From Phallus indusiatus (taxonomy: Eukaryota; Basidiomycota; Agaricomycetes; Phallales; Phallaceae): 64,000 nt of DNA. The stretch covers positions 1,216,306-1,280,305 of the forward strand of contig JAQFWX010000012.1 of the NCBI GenBank assembly GCA_027605045.1. The letters run 5' to 3'. This document shows positions 50,124 to 62,278 of the stretch, in pieces. The notes under the pieces are model-generated. The model ran no database searches. It was not told the DNA's origin and saw only the letters and a program-made list of their open reading frames with translations. The position numbers were made by a program, and so were the translations under genes. Within the stretch, counting starts at the first letter, position 1. Each line of letters begins with the position of its first letter.

Positions 50124-51831
50124 TTATTCTCTGCTTTGCGAAACTAATCTTCCTATTTCCTTTCCAGCTTTGCGACCGAACACCGCACCGGCACTCAGAC
50201 CACTTCCTCCTGGGTAATTTCCCCAAAATATATCACCTACAATTTCACCTGCAGCGAATAATCCATCGATAATTTCATTTGAATCTTTGGCCCTAACACC
50301 TGCCGTATTCGGGTCGATGGCCAGTCCACCGAATGTGAATGTAATGCCACATGTAATCTTGACCGCGACGAAGGGTGGCTCTTGAATTTTTATCGCCCAA
50401 TTGGATTTGGGAATTAGTAATCTTCTCGAAGATGATTGCGTGCCAATTTCATCTTTCACAGACGGATCGAATCTCTTTTCGGGGAACTCTTTACTGAATG
50501 CTTCGACCGCCTCGTTGTACTCATGGATCGTGTTTACGAACGTTTCTTTGTCTTGCAACCCTTGTTTTTCCAAGGATTTGGCGAGTTCTTCTATCGAAGT
50601 CGCTTCTACAATTTCTGTCACATCGGGCCCGTACTCTTCGATACGAAGTCTTTGTCGGCCCTTGTTATCCCAGACTTGGAAAGCAAAACCCCCGGGCTGA
50701 TTCAGAGTGGCCTTTCCATAAATCGCATAAGTGTAATTCCTAAAATCGGCACCCTCGTCAACATATCTCCTTCCCAAGGCATTTATCATAAGGCCGAGGG
50801 GATAACCAGACTTGGTATATGCGTTTGTTAGGTCTCGAGAACCTTGGTCTCTTGGCGAATTGAAATCCCAGCAAGTTGAATGACAGCCAGACCAATCGCC
50901 CACCATACTCGGTCGAAGCTTTTCAGGTAAATCAAGAACTAATCTGAAACCGTCTCCTTTATTGTATGGCGTTCCTCGCACCTGCGTCAAAGGCACCAAC
51001 ATCGGCCATGTCAGCGACTAATGACCAATTTCAAAAGAAGATGCGTTCTTACGTGTGCAAGTGCCCATTGAGGGCCTAAGTGTTCATTTCTCATTTTGGC
51101 ATTCGCTTCGAAGCCGCCGCAGGCTAGCACGACCGCTCGACTTTTCAGCGTGATGAGCGATCCGTCGCTTTGTTTTATCTTGACACCCCTTATGCATTCG
51201 GCCCCGCTCTCGTCTTTGTCGATATTTAGTTCCAATACAGTCGTTTCCCATTTGAATTGAATTCCCATATCGGTCGCTTTCTTCATCAAATCTCGGATCA
51301 GCCCTTTTCCTCCATCTGGAACTGTCAGAACTAGACCGCCCCAGAATCTCAACTTTCCGCCAACATCATATGCCTGCCGATGTGTAGACAGCATATATCT
51401 TACACCGACATCTTCGGCCAACCAGCCAACTACCTCTCTACTGTCCTCTACCAGCTCGTCGACAAGAGCGTTATTAGATTTCCCATCTCCTAATCGCAGA
51501 ATGTCTTCTTTGAATTGGGCTTTCGTAAGGTTCAATCTCAATACGAGCGAGTCTTCTGCTCGTCTGTCTCTGTTCTTCTGATGATTGGGAGTAAATCCTG
51601 CAAGCCAGAGTGTGATGTCCGGTACGCTGCTGCCGTAAAATAGGTATTTCCGCCTCCCCAGGAAGGGGGACAGCTATCGATAAGCAATACTTGGGACGGT
51701 TCACACCCTGATTCGGCTGCTGAGATAGCAGCGCATAAGGCTGCGTTTCCTGTACCAAGTACAATGCATTGATATTGGTCTTTAGGATCGACCACGCCTG
51801 GTGATGATAATGATGATGGTAGTGACATCAA
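50124..51831 (-). CDS. FAD-dependent oxidoreductase, TcuA/fumarate reductase-like (frame broken)
   Basis: Flavoprotein of the succinate dehydrogenase/fumarate reductase FAD-domain superfamily, closest in layout to tricarballylate dehydrogenase TcuA. From ATG 51831: CIVLGTGNAALCAAISAAES gives the FAD-binding GxGxxA, and SWGGGNTYFTAAAYR the next conserved block. Near 51530-51560 the frame changes from DEQKT to TKAQFKEDILRLGDGKS with an intermediate frame reading IEIEPY, as if one base were gained and two lost. No intron of normal size fits. The rest is intact: VPDGGKGLIRDLMKKA, SRAVVLACGGFEAN, an intron at about 50995-51055, RRYVDEGADFRNYTYA, and the C-terminal FAD block GLFAAGEIVGD...YPGGSGLSAGAVFGRKAG. 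It ends at 50124. The substrate is unknown. Confidence 0.8.
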
Positions 51832-52547
51832 GAGTTGAAGTGTTCTTCAGCAATCGAGGACATCATGTGATGGGCAGATGGATGAATGGATGCTTTCACA
51901 TTCAAAAATACTTTCGGGTCCAGCTGAGAACTTTCAACTTCTGGTCTGAGCTCTGCACCGGGCTGCGTACAACAACGCCGCAAAAAGCCTATTAATGTCT
52001 GACTTCGTTTGGCACAGTCTTGACGACGCCAGTAAAGATGCACGTCAACCCTTGAGCAGGGTCCGATTTTGTGTGTACCTCAAATTCCCTTAAACTCTCG
52101 ACAGCCTTCGACAGCTCTCGACCCGGCTTTGTCGGGAATGGCCGGTACCGATGCTGCCGCCCTGGTATACTTATGTCCGGTGCACCAGAATCACCTCGTC
52201 AGATGTGAACACGAGCACGACCTCATTCAAACTCTAATTTCACATATGATATTTTGTTTATCAAAATGCAAAATTAACACAATGGGATACATATGTACAC
52301 AGCTGTCAGCGGTGTTTCACTCCCACCGATTAGCCTATCGCGCTAGCTTCTCCTTGTGTACATGCAACCCTCCCTTCTAGCCTCCACTCTGGCGTTTTGT
52401 ACTGATTCGTTCCCCTGTCCATCACAGTTACCGTTTCGGTCATGAGACGGACGTCCCTCATTTTTTTATTTAAAACGTGTTTAGACTTTCACCTTCCTAC
52501 GCACCACCAAATCTCTTTCACCCGTTAATTGGCTTCGGCAATATTTA
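51832..52547. other. Divergent promoter region between flavoprotein and oxygenase genes
   Basis: About 700 bases, no recognised gene. An open frame at 52069-52380 has random composition. The short core motif ctctcgacagc recurs near 52096-52120. Confidence 0.4.
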
Positions 52548-55500
52548 ATGGCTTCAGAGTATGAATATATTCTTCTTAATTCGCACGACACTAACTTCCC
52601 TACCCCCAGTAACACCTCTTCGGAATCCTGGATGCTATCCGCCTCAGACCTCCGTGCTCGTTTCCTAGGAGGCGAAAGAAACAAGCCATTATCTGACTTA
52701 GATGCTGGTAACAACGTATCAGTCCTTTCTTTGATTGAAGCCCAGATAAAGCGTGGCAGTCCCGTCAAGTTTGGCACATTCGTAAGGATCCCCATTGCAT
52801 TATGATTGTTAATGGCTTTGCGTCTAAATCCTCCTGGTCTGACGTTTGTAGGCTGCTGTTTGGGATGCTTTGAAAAATTCAAACACTATTGGAATCGATG
52901 ATCGAAAAATGCTGGTGACTACACTTTCTTCGTCTATGCTTTCCGTGCTGTTGCTGAACGACAATTCAAGCTGGAAGATGTCATCGTCTTCATGTCCCGA
53001 CTTCCACCTAATACTCAACTAGGAGCACAAGTCGAACATTTTATGATAGAATTCCGTAAATAATCTCTCACTTAGTATTCTGCTGACCCCCGCTCTTACA
53101 CACATATTACTAGTGTACAAGGATCTCCATCATCCTCCAGCTACTTTCCTGGCACCGCTTCCTCCGATGAGTGAAATGTCTGCCAAGTTCGTCTCCTCCC
53201 CACGACCGCAAGGCTTCGCTTGGCGAGAGGCCGATGGTAGCAACAATAATCTGTTGATCCCCCAACTAGGAGCTGCACACACTGCATATGCCCGTTCCGT
53301 TACAGCCACCCGACCAATGTTTCGACAGAGCCTTCCAGATCCGGCCGTCGTTTTCGATACTCTGCTCAAACGTACCAAAAGGTTGATCACCCAACCGGCT
53401 TGTCTTCTTGTTTCTTTGCATTCGCCAATCTTATCATCCATACGTTGTTCAACACGAACAGACGTGATCCAAGCATCAATGATACCTCTAGCTATCTAGA
53501 TCTCAGTCCCCTATATGGCGTTGATATGGCCGAACAACAGACAATTCGTCAATTTGACGGAACCGGCCGCATTTTTGAAGATACCTTTGCCGATATAAGA
53601 ATGCTGGGTATGCCACCGGCGGTGGCGGGCTTCTTCTGGTATTCAATCGCAACCACAATGTGAGTGAATTTGCATTACATTAGCTTCTTCCCGCCTGATT
53701 TTAACTTTTAGTACATCGCGGATCGTATTCTACATATAAATGAATTCGGAACATATTCGAGTGATCCGTTACCCTCTGACCCGAAAAAGCTTAGAGATCA
53801 GGACGATGAGATTTTCAACAGAGCCAGATCGGTCAATTCGTAAGCTAAGATTTCTTTGGGATTACCGATCAATTGACTGACATCCGGAAATAGAGGAGCT
53901 TTCATGCAGGTAAGCAACTGGATATATCCATTCATTTCTCAAAGAAATTCATAATCAGTAGGTGATTATGCATGACTACGTTGGTAACATCCTGGGCATG
54001 ATACCGGATTTGAACCCGTTTTACCTGGAAGCACTTGAAGTATGTCAGCCTTGATCAGCACCGTGGAAACAATGTTTGAACCGTTTCAATAGGAAATCAG
54101 GGACTCGAGCCATTCAATCCTGCCTCGAGGTGAAGGAAATGCTTGTTCAGTGGAATTCAACCTTCTTTATAGGGTAAGCGATAACGTGTTCTCTCGAATT
54201 GTTGTTATCACTAAGATACATTACTAGTGGCATGCAACTACATCTGAAAGCGAAGAAAAATGGCTCGAAGAGTCGTGGAATCGTCTTTTCCCGAATAAGG
54301 GATATGATGAGGTATTATTCGTTTCGTTGTCTTCAGTACATAGTCCGCTTAAAAAAAATCTTGTTTCAGATTACCCCAGAGAGTTCGGTCGTGCTGTTGG
54401 GATGGAATTGCTCAGTCAAGGTAGAGATCCCCGAAAATGGACTTTCGGAGGGTGAGTATTCCTTTTTGATCATTGAATACTTGCATTAAAAGAAGATGGT
54501 AGATTAAAACGTGATCCTGTAACCAACCGTTTCTCGGATAAGGACGTGGCTCAAATACTTCACAGCGCCACAGATGATTTGGCGCAAGGTTTCAGAGCCC
54601 GAGGCATTCCTGCGGTTTTCAAGGTTATTGAGATAATGGGAATTCAGCAAGCTCGTGCCTGGAATGTTTGTTCCTTAAATGAATTCAGAAAGTTTTTGGG
54701 CCTGAAACGTATGTCATCTCTGCGAGCGACAATTATCTCTCATGCCCAACGCCATATTCTCAGCTTATACGAGTTTCCGCGAATGGAATCTGATGAAGAG
54801 ATTAGTGTAAGTGTCATAATTCAAATCCATACTGGCAAATACTCAAGCACATACTAGGCCGCGGCTGAGAAATTGTATCATGATATCAACAATCTTGAGC
54901 TTTTCGTGAGTTTTATCGGTTTCAAGTCTATGAACACTCCCGTTGAGATTGCGCTAGGTGGGTATGCAAGCGGAAGAAGTGAGACCTTCGAGACCAGGCT
55001 CGGTTTATGTTCTGGATACACAATGTCCCGATCTATCCTGGCTGATGCTATCGCTCTTATTCGTGGAGACAGATTTTTGACCACAGACTTTTCTCGTAAG
55101 TGTCTATCGATATGTGAGAAGGCTTTGAATTAACACCATTTTTTAGCTCAAAATCTGACCACTTGGGGATACCAAGATGTTCAAACAACCCCCGATAATG
55201 GTTCACTTGGAGGAATGCTCACCAAACTCTTGTATCGTGCCTTCCCGAATGATTATAGTCCCGGCTCGATATACGCACATTTCCCATTCACTGTTCCTAG
55301 TCGTATGCGTCAATTTATGGAGAAGGACTCGCGAATGATTAAAGAATATAATGGAACAAACCTCAATCGGTGTCGCCCATCATTCCTGTTGCAGGAGTCG
55401 CGACCATACAAGATATTCTTAGCAACACATCCGCATTCTCTTCGCCGTACGAATCTAATATGGCTAGATTAACGAACGGTTATGGGTTCTTCTATGGAGG

Positions 55501-57275
55501 TGCTGAAAGCTCTAAGAATTTGAAGATGAAGGATTTGGTCAGATTTCACAGCTTTATCGCATTGTAAGCTCGCTGACACTGACTTGACGCACAGATAAGA
55601 GATATTCTGTTTACTCCCACCGCGAACACTAGCCATGGAGAATACTTTTACAACGAAACCCTAGAGCTTTTGGCGAACAAGTCGTATTCTACTGGACCTG
55701 CAACCAGAACTGTTGACGTAGTTCGAGAAGTTATCAATTGTGTATCAGTCCATTGGGCGGCCGCTCATGTCGTGAGTTAGATTGTCCGCTGTCTTGCTTT
55801 CTTCTTTGACCTGACATCCGAAGGTGAACCTATCTATAAGAACGCCGGACAACTCTCATGGTAAATACAGTGTGTATGATTTACATTACTACTTGGCTGT
55901 TGTCTTTTCGTGCGTATATTTTGGTTTCACTATGAGATTATCTTTTTTTTAAGCATCAAAAAATAGATACGTTTATCTCAACAACCGACCCGCCAGTGCC
56001 TGGTTTTTGGAGCAGACTTCAAGACGAGTTGCTAAAGAGCTTCTGGCAGAGATATCGTCTTTGTCCGGAGAAGTTGAGAAAGTTGTGCGTATTGATCTAT
56101 CTGGTCGTTGGATCGTTTCGTTCATGACTCTTGATATTAGGCGGGTACATTGCACAAGACTATGGATAAATTGACTAAACGGTTCAAGCAACATGATCAT
56201 GATGCAGAACACACAAAAAGTGCCTTCAATGAGCTGAAGCGGATGTTCAAGAGCACTCCTGAGGAGTTGAGCTATAATATCTTTGGTATCCTGATTAATT
56301 GCGTCGCCAACTGGTCTCACTGTAAGACTTTCTCGAAAGTTTCTCGTCCGTTCAATAGCTATACTCAAATTCTGGCTAGCTATGGTTCATGTCGTCGACT
56401 TTTATCTCGATCCGAGCAGAAAGAAAGAGAGAGAGGTTATTTCTAATTTGGCTAGCAGCTCAAGATTCAGTGACCTGGAAGAGGCGCAATTCAGAGGATA
56501 TGTACGCGAAGCGTTGCGTGAGTGGTATCAATAATGAACCGATTGCGACGGGTTTCTTACCTTTCTCTTCTAGGTCTTGATCCTGCGGTAAATAGCTTTG
56601 ACTGACCTCTTTTTCGGCAAATTTTCTAAGATATTTTCTAAAGGTCTCGGGAGTGCTTCGCGAAGCACGTACAGCAACGACCACTCAAGGATTGCAGCTT
56701 GGTGGAGGCGACCGTGTTTATTTGAACTTGGCCGGAGCTTACAAAGATGTGAGTAACCTGTTTTATAATTCACGGGTAGTATAGTGAACATCGTTTGTTT
56801 TATAGGACGGTGCATTTTTGGAGCCCAACAACGTCGATCCCCAAAGGAGGTTAACCGACAAGGCACCAAGCCTATCTGTTCCCGGAGCTCATTCGTAAGT
56901 GCAACCAATCTTTGTTTATGGAGTTAGATAGATATGTAACTATTGGTCCAGCTCGTTGAATGAAGAGTTCTCCGAGAAGACAATGGCTCAAACTCTTCGA
57001 GCCATTTTCCGTAAGTCGAATCTGAGACGCGGGCCAGGAGCATCGGGAAGACTATCAAGGTACGGCTCAGAGTTAATTCGGTCCATCACAGATTTCTTGA
57101 TCTCCATTCTAGATTCACTGAAGAGACGTTTGGTACGCGGCAAACATTGTACTCGGACGTGAAAGGGCAGGTTACTATGTGGCCCCAGACGATGATACTT
57201 CAGGTGAGTTTGTTATGATTATATTTGGACAAATATCTAATCCGACACTATCAGTATGAAATTCCGCAAATATAA
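52548..57275 (+). CDS. Linoleate diol synthase-like fatty acid dioxygenase-P450 fusion (multiple frame breaks, heme Cys replaced)
   Basis: Fungal Ppo/LDS-type enzyme: an N-terminal heme peroxidase-like dioxygenase makes fatty acid hydroperoxides and a C-terminal P450 rearranges them to oxylipins. From ATG 52548 (MASEYEYILLNS) more than 15 short introns were inferred. Blocks: IGIDDRKML, MSRLPPNTQLG, YKDLHHPPATFL, PQLGAAHTAYARSV, IIHTLFNTNRRD (distal His), SSYLDLSPLYG, NRNHNYIADRIL, EFNLLYRWHATTSE (Tyr-x-Trp-His: catalytic Tyr and proximal His), ALIRGDRFLTTDF, YAHFPFTVPS. The P450 part: VHVVDFYLDP, FRGYVREALRLDP, GGDRVYLNLAGAYKD, then GAHSSLNEEFSEKTMA where G-x-H-x-C-L-G is expected. It ends in MILQYEIPQI, TAA at 57273-57275. 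Six single-base frame losses (near 53378, 53628, 54787, 54987, 55351, 55516) break the dioxygenase half. Confidence 0.88.
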
Positions 57276-57603
57276 ACCCCATATTGATATCCACCCCTCC
57301 TCTGATTATTGCTTTTAAACACCATAAAAATACTCATATCCCCATCTCATGATTTATTTAATGAGCTAGCTATCTAGTAATCTATATTCGTTGATGTCTT
57401 TCTTTGTAGGATACATTACTCCGAGTCCTCCAACCTCAGGATTGGTAAAATGTAGAAAATTTCGTTTGTACACTGACATGAAGCCCGTATTTGAATATTA
57501 CAAACTGAAATATATTTTACTTGAACGTTTGAAAAAAATAAAGAAACTGCGTTCTCGAATAGAAAACTTGTAGTTTTGTCTGCGGAGTTCGAAAGAATAC
57601 TCA

Positions 57604-58106
57604 ATGGCACCTTCAGATCCTCGAGACCCGAGTCTAGAGGTACCACTTCTCTGCCAAAGTCATGGACAAAAGACACGGGTATGTTTCAGGAATACGTTTC
57701 TAGTCATATTTTCATTCATATTTTGCAGAGGGTCTGGCTGCTTTATCAATGCTGCTGTCTGGAGCTGTAATGCTCACCAAAAATAGGTGCGTGGTGTGGA
57801 CTCATGCGTATTATTTTTACCATTAATTTTATGAAACGTAGGTATCTTGCATGGGTTGCTCTGTTATTTGCTATCTCCGGGTATGTGAATACCCGTCCAT
57901 TGCGAACGAAGGACGGAGGTCAAGGTTTGTCCGGCATCGCGTGAGTCGTCTGTGTGTTGATCCTGTTCGTAGTTCTTACACCCTTCCTCTTTTTTTTTTT
58001 CAGTTTCGCGCTGGCCGCTATGCTTTCAGTTTACCTTCCATACGTCTTCCTTCCTGTTCTCCCAGCTAGTGAACCGGTAACCCAGATCACTTTACCTGTT
58101 GATTAA
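57604..58106 (+). CDS. Asterix (WDR83OS/UPF0139), ER membrane protein of the PAT complex
   Basis: Small ER membrane protein that, with CCDC47, helps insert multi-pass membrane proteins. Starting at ATG 57604 the N-terminus reads MAPSDPRDP, close to the SDPRRP start of animal Asterix. One base seems missing in the C-run at 57627-57629, after which the frame continues as ESRGTTSLPKSWTKDT. Introns near 57678-57726, 57789-57841 and 57941-58003 join EGLAALSMLLSGAVMLTKNR, YLAWVALLFAISGYVNTRP and FALAAMLSVYLPYVFLPVLP, the three transmembrane segments. It ends in TLPVD with TAA at 58104-58106. About 105-110 residues, as in other species. The family call rests on topology, N-terminal motif and length. 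Confidence 0.75.
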
Positions 58107-58199
58107 TTTAATTGGACATACCGAGTATTTGTATACTTCTATTCAAAAATGCGAGTACAGAATTTCTAGGATGAGATAATAAAACGATCGAAACATTAT

Positions 58200-59998
58200 T
58201 TACACGCTAACGCTAATTTCTTTGGCTTTCTTTCCTGACTCTCGGTCATTGATGATAGTTTTGACGGCGTCCACGGACTTTCTGCATCAATCACCCGACG
58301 TTCTTTCTTCAAAAGTCCTTTGAACTCCTCCGGAAGAACATCTTTATCGAAATTGAATCCTTGAGCGTTACCTAACGCTCGAGTAACAGCTTCGGAGAAT
58401 TTGGCGGGGTGCGGGTCGACAGGACAACCTGCACTACGTCTTTGATTTGTGCGCGGCGACAGCTTTAGCTCCTGCGAGTCCAACAGCCGTATGCGGGTCT
58501 GCAATATATTTGAACTGAGTATATGTTTCGCTGATGCAAGACAAAGTCTATAATTCGTTTTGTCAGCAAAAAGATTGGTGCAGTTCTAGCCATATCATCT
58601 AATACCTGTTCGTCTGATATTCGTTCCGCGAGAAAATCTCTCCGTGCAGCTTCCAAGGCTGCTAAAGGCACTTCTACGCGACCATTCTCCTTCACTTTCC
58701 CCATCCAGTTTGCAACTGTCTCGCATGCTTTTCGATGATCATTTCCCGCGTCTTCATTTGCCAAATACCACAGCAGTCTCTCAAAGTTACTGGAAACCAA
58801 AATATCCATAGCTGGACTTAAAGTTTCTTTAACGCCACTTCCCTGTTTACCATCAGAGGCACCTTGAATAGACGGTGCGATTACATCCGGGAGATCCGAA
58901 TCGACCTTCTCATATCGTCCGCTCTTCCAGAACCTTGACAATATGTCATTTTCATTCGTTGCAACGACGAGTTTTTCCATTGGTAGGCCCATCTTTTTCG
59001 CGTAATATCCTGCTAGAATGTCACCGAAATTACCCGTCGGGACAACGAATTGTATGCTAGGGTTCGCGGTAATCCGTGAAACATGGAAGTACGCCAAAAA
59101 ATAATATACTGTTTGGGCGAGAATGCGAGCCCAGTTGATGGAATTGATAGCACCAAGACGGTGTTCAGCGTTGAAAGACGAATCGGAAAAGAGAGATTTG
59201 ACGATATCCTATGATAGACAGTAAGGAATACATAAAATGGGGTCCGAATAATGCAAACCTGGCAATCGTCGAATGTACCTCGCACAGCAACATTATGAAC
59301 GTTCGCGTCTGTGATTGTAGTCATCTGAGCTTCTTGGATGGGTGAAACACGTCCTTTTGGATGAAGAATATAGATTGAAATATCCTGTTTATTTCGAAGT
59401 CCATAGATGGCAGCACTATTAAGAAATTGGTTCACCAGTCCGAGAAAGTAATCATTTAAGGACACGTACCTGCCGGTATCCCCACTGGTAGCTCCAAGAA
59501 CTGTCAACCGTTCTCGAGCTTCCCCAGATTTTTTTTTCGTATTCCTTCGCTTCAAGAAAATTCAAAGAGATTTCCGCAACTGCAGTGCGACATCCTTGAA
59601 GGCATAAGTCGGTCCATGCCAGAGCTCCAAAACGAAGCTACCGCTTTCCAATTGTACGATCGGTGTTACATCTTTACTCCTAAATGTTTTGTAGGATGTT
59701 TCTACAAGTTCAGTCAACTCTTCTTTAGAGATTTCTGAAGGAGATATGTAAAGCGAGAGGACAGCTATTGATAATTCTTGGAAAGTGTATGTTGACCATT
59801 TCTCTTTCCAATCGTTTGGTAGTGAAGGGATGTATGAGGGGATATATAATCCACCATCCGGTGCTAACCCAGTTAAGACAGTCTAGATCAATATCGTGTT
59901 AAATCGAAGTAGATTGCTGCATACATTTGGAGCGTAGACTGGCTTACGTCCTCAAAAGATAACTCATCGCTGAATCCACGCGTAGAGAAATATTTCAT
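58200..59998 (-). CDS. THR4: Threonine synthase (several apparent frame breaks)
   Basis: PLP enzyme making threonine from O-phosphohomoserine. From ATG 59998 (MKYFSTRGFSDELSFED) an intron joins LAPDGGLYIPSYIPSLP. Family motifs: ELWHGPTYAFKDVA, with the PLP Lys in AFKD; LTVLGATSGDTG then SAAIYGLRNK (phosphate loop); PTGNFGDILAGYYAKKMGLP; and NENDILSRFWKSG. Frame breaks lie near 59541-59580 (between AFKDVALQ and RRNTKKKSGE), near 58410-58450 (between AHKSKT and HPAKFSEAV) and near 58265-58285 (before AVKTIINDRE). With these bridged, the protein ends KAKEISVSV with TAA at 58200-58202. Expected length is about 530 residues. An intron near 59190-59260 fits normally. It is a housekeeping enzyme, so the breaks are suspect. 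Confidence 0.88.
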
Positions 59999-62278
59999 GT
60001 GAAGCTATAGAAATACTGAATTCTGGAAGACTCAATCAAAGATGTTTAACATACAGAGAAATGGTGGGGGTGTACCAAGAAGAAACACGAGAGTCACCGG
60101 ACTTTGAGGGTGTGACAATGAGGTCGGTGAGAGTTGAAATTTGAAATATTGAAATTTAGTGCCACGATGGCGCTACAGGACATATGAATGCAAAATGAGC
60201 TTGAGATTATATGTACAGAAGAAGGTTCAGAAATCCAGACGTGTCACGGTTGCTTTATAACTTGAACATACCATGAATGATGGTTTGTGACGAACGGTCA
60301 TTCATGCAATTACGGACAATTTGGGGCACAACGGGCGACAAAAGCCGGGGATATGCCTCTTTCCTCTTCGTCACGGTAATTGGCACAAGCTCTGGATGGG
60401 GGATGGCAGCTGCAACAGTGGGTTATATCCCTCCGTAATAGTATCATGCGGCCCGATCCTAGGCTCGATTCATGATCACAGGACAGATAGTTTGCGTCTC
60501 TGAGGATAGCGATTAAGGTGCTGGGGAAACACTTCTGGCAAGTGGGGATGTAAAGACTGAAGACTGGTCCACTACCGTCGATTCTTGGGGGGAGGCTGAG
60601 GGATCTTATTGGCTTCTGAAAGGGGACGTCGCACAATCTAAGGTGAAGGAATTTTGCAAAGTCCATTCTCTGCAAGAATTCGCCTTTTGATTGCAGATAA
60701 ATGGACGTTATATTTTTTGGATCCCATCTGCAAGGGTGGTTGATATACGGAGAAGCTCTTATGTCATTCGAATTGGTATGCATGGAAAATCAATCGCAAA
60801 TACGGATCACGATCTTAGAACCATTTTTATTATTTCATACTAGGAATAGGGGACAGGGACATTAAACAAATACAGCCAGAAAGGAATTCGCTAGTCGACT
60901 AGACAATATACGTATTAGCTCTCGACTCAAACTGGTAGAAAAGACCACTCAACAACGTATTAACTCCCACATTTGATTGCTGCTGTTACTTGGAGGCTCG
61001 GCTTTAATCTGGATTCCTTCATATTAGAGGGAGGGCCCAAGAAGCTAGCATACAGGGGAATATGTGTCCACTCCTTCATTCCACATTTTGAGGAACACAT
61101 TAGAGAGGTGTTGATTCTGAAACAACATTTGAGAAGTTGAGTTGCTTCCTCTTGAGCGGTCAAGTCACCTACGTAAATAATCCATTCTTAGGCTCTATGG
61201 TCCAGTCAACAAAGTCTACCGCGTCGGGGTGAACGGCAAGATTGATAGGCTAGGCGTGTGGATAGATAAAACCCCAGGGGAGCTGAGCGACTGTAGAAAA
61301 TTCCGAACTGCACTCAAGGGACCTGGAAATTATTATTCTCAGTGTTATTAACGACCCACTATTATATGGTTAGCTATCGATGTGAAAGATGACAAAGGGC
61401 ACTGTTGGTCTTCACCCAGCCATACTTATTTGGGGGACCAGGAAGTCCAATAATTGGAGCACCTTGTCTGAGCAAAGGATTGACTCGATGAGGAAAGTAT
61501 TGGTGGGGTTGTTCTTGATTGCGTAGACTCCGGATGCAAGGGACATGATGGGAAGGATGTTTGGGACTAAGAGAGGGAGCCGATCCAAAAGAAATTCCTT
61601 GGGACCTCTTTCTACATTCCTGACATATTCCTGACTTGGGAGGAGCGAAATAGCCTAAGATGCTGTACGGAAGGAGGAACGTTGGAACACTCAAGTACTC
61701 AAGTTTGCACCATGCAGACTTGACGGTTGTGGTACTACCGGCACGCGACAGGCTGGCTCCCTCTAGCAACAACTTCGCTGTCTCTGAAAGCTGATGCCAA
61801 GTGCCATCGTGTCATTTGGTTACCTCCAGTGGCAATCTTCTGGAGACATAGTTACCTCCAGTGGCAATCTTCTGAATACATAGTTACCTCCAGTGGCAAT
61901 CTTCTGAAGACATAACCTACGTATGTTCTGAATTCCTTAAGGAAAGGATTCGCCAATGAACGACGTAGGCTCAATCGGTGGGACTCCAGCAAGTCATGGA
62001 CTTCCGTTTTTCCTACAGTTTCTTGACCTTCGTAGCTTCTAGCTCTGCTAATTTCTTCTGACAGGAACTCGTGATGATGACATTTTTGCCAGTCTGTGTT
62101 TGAGAAGAGACGTCTCTGAGAAGGATAGAAGAAGAACGACAACCAAAGCTGTGAAGTTCGTAATCGGGACTAGCAACTACCGATGGTCAAACCTATTCCC
62201 AAATCGAAGAAATTACCGCTACAAAGTGAGTATAAATACACCTCTAATTTATCCTTCATACGGTCACCCTCAGGCGAA
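59999..62278. other. Gene-poor region with a 32-bp tandem repeat
   Basis: About 2.3 kb. Minus-strand frames at 60310-60783 (157 codons, Cys/His/Pro-rich) and 61374-61772 (132 codons) have no recognised family and no splice context; they may be chance or old repeat remnants. A three-copy tandem repeat lies at 61819-61914. Confidence 0.4.
61819..61914. repeat. Three tandem copies of a 32-bp unit
   Basis: Units at 61819-61850, 61851-61882 and 61883-61914 begin gttacctccagtggcaatct and differ at only one or two positions near the end (ggagacata, gaatacata, gaagacata). High identity implies recent duplication. No coding role: the unit length is not a multiple of three and the frame differs between copies. 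Confidence 0.95.

Noticed and set aside
50401..50831. Plus-strand frames of 99 and 131 codons
   Set aside because: Shadows of the conserved flavoprotein exon on the minus strand.
52855..53065. Alternative ending of the 52548 gene as a short protein with the frame FVYAFRAVAERQFKLEDV
   Set aside because: A 57-nt GTGACT...TTCAAG intron joins DDRKML to LEDVIVFMSRLPP and continues into the dioxygenase, which matches the family. The short protein was an intron read-through.
60310..61772. Two long minus-strand frames considered as transposon remnants
   Set aside because: No reverse transcriptase, integrase or transposase motif, and no flanking repeats or target duplications could be seen.
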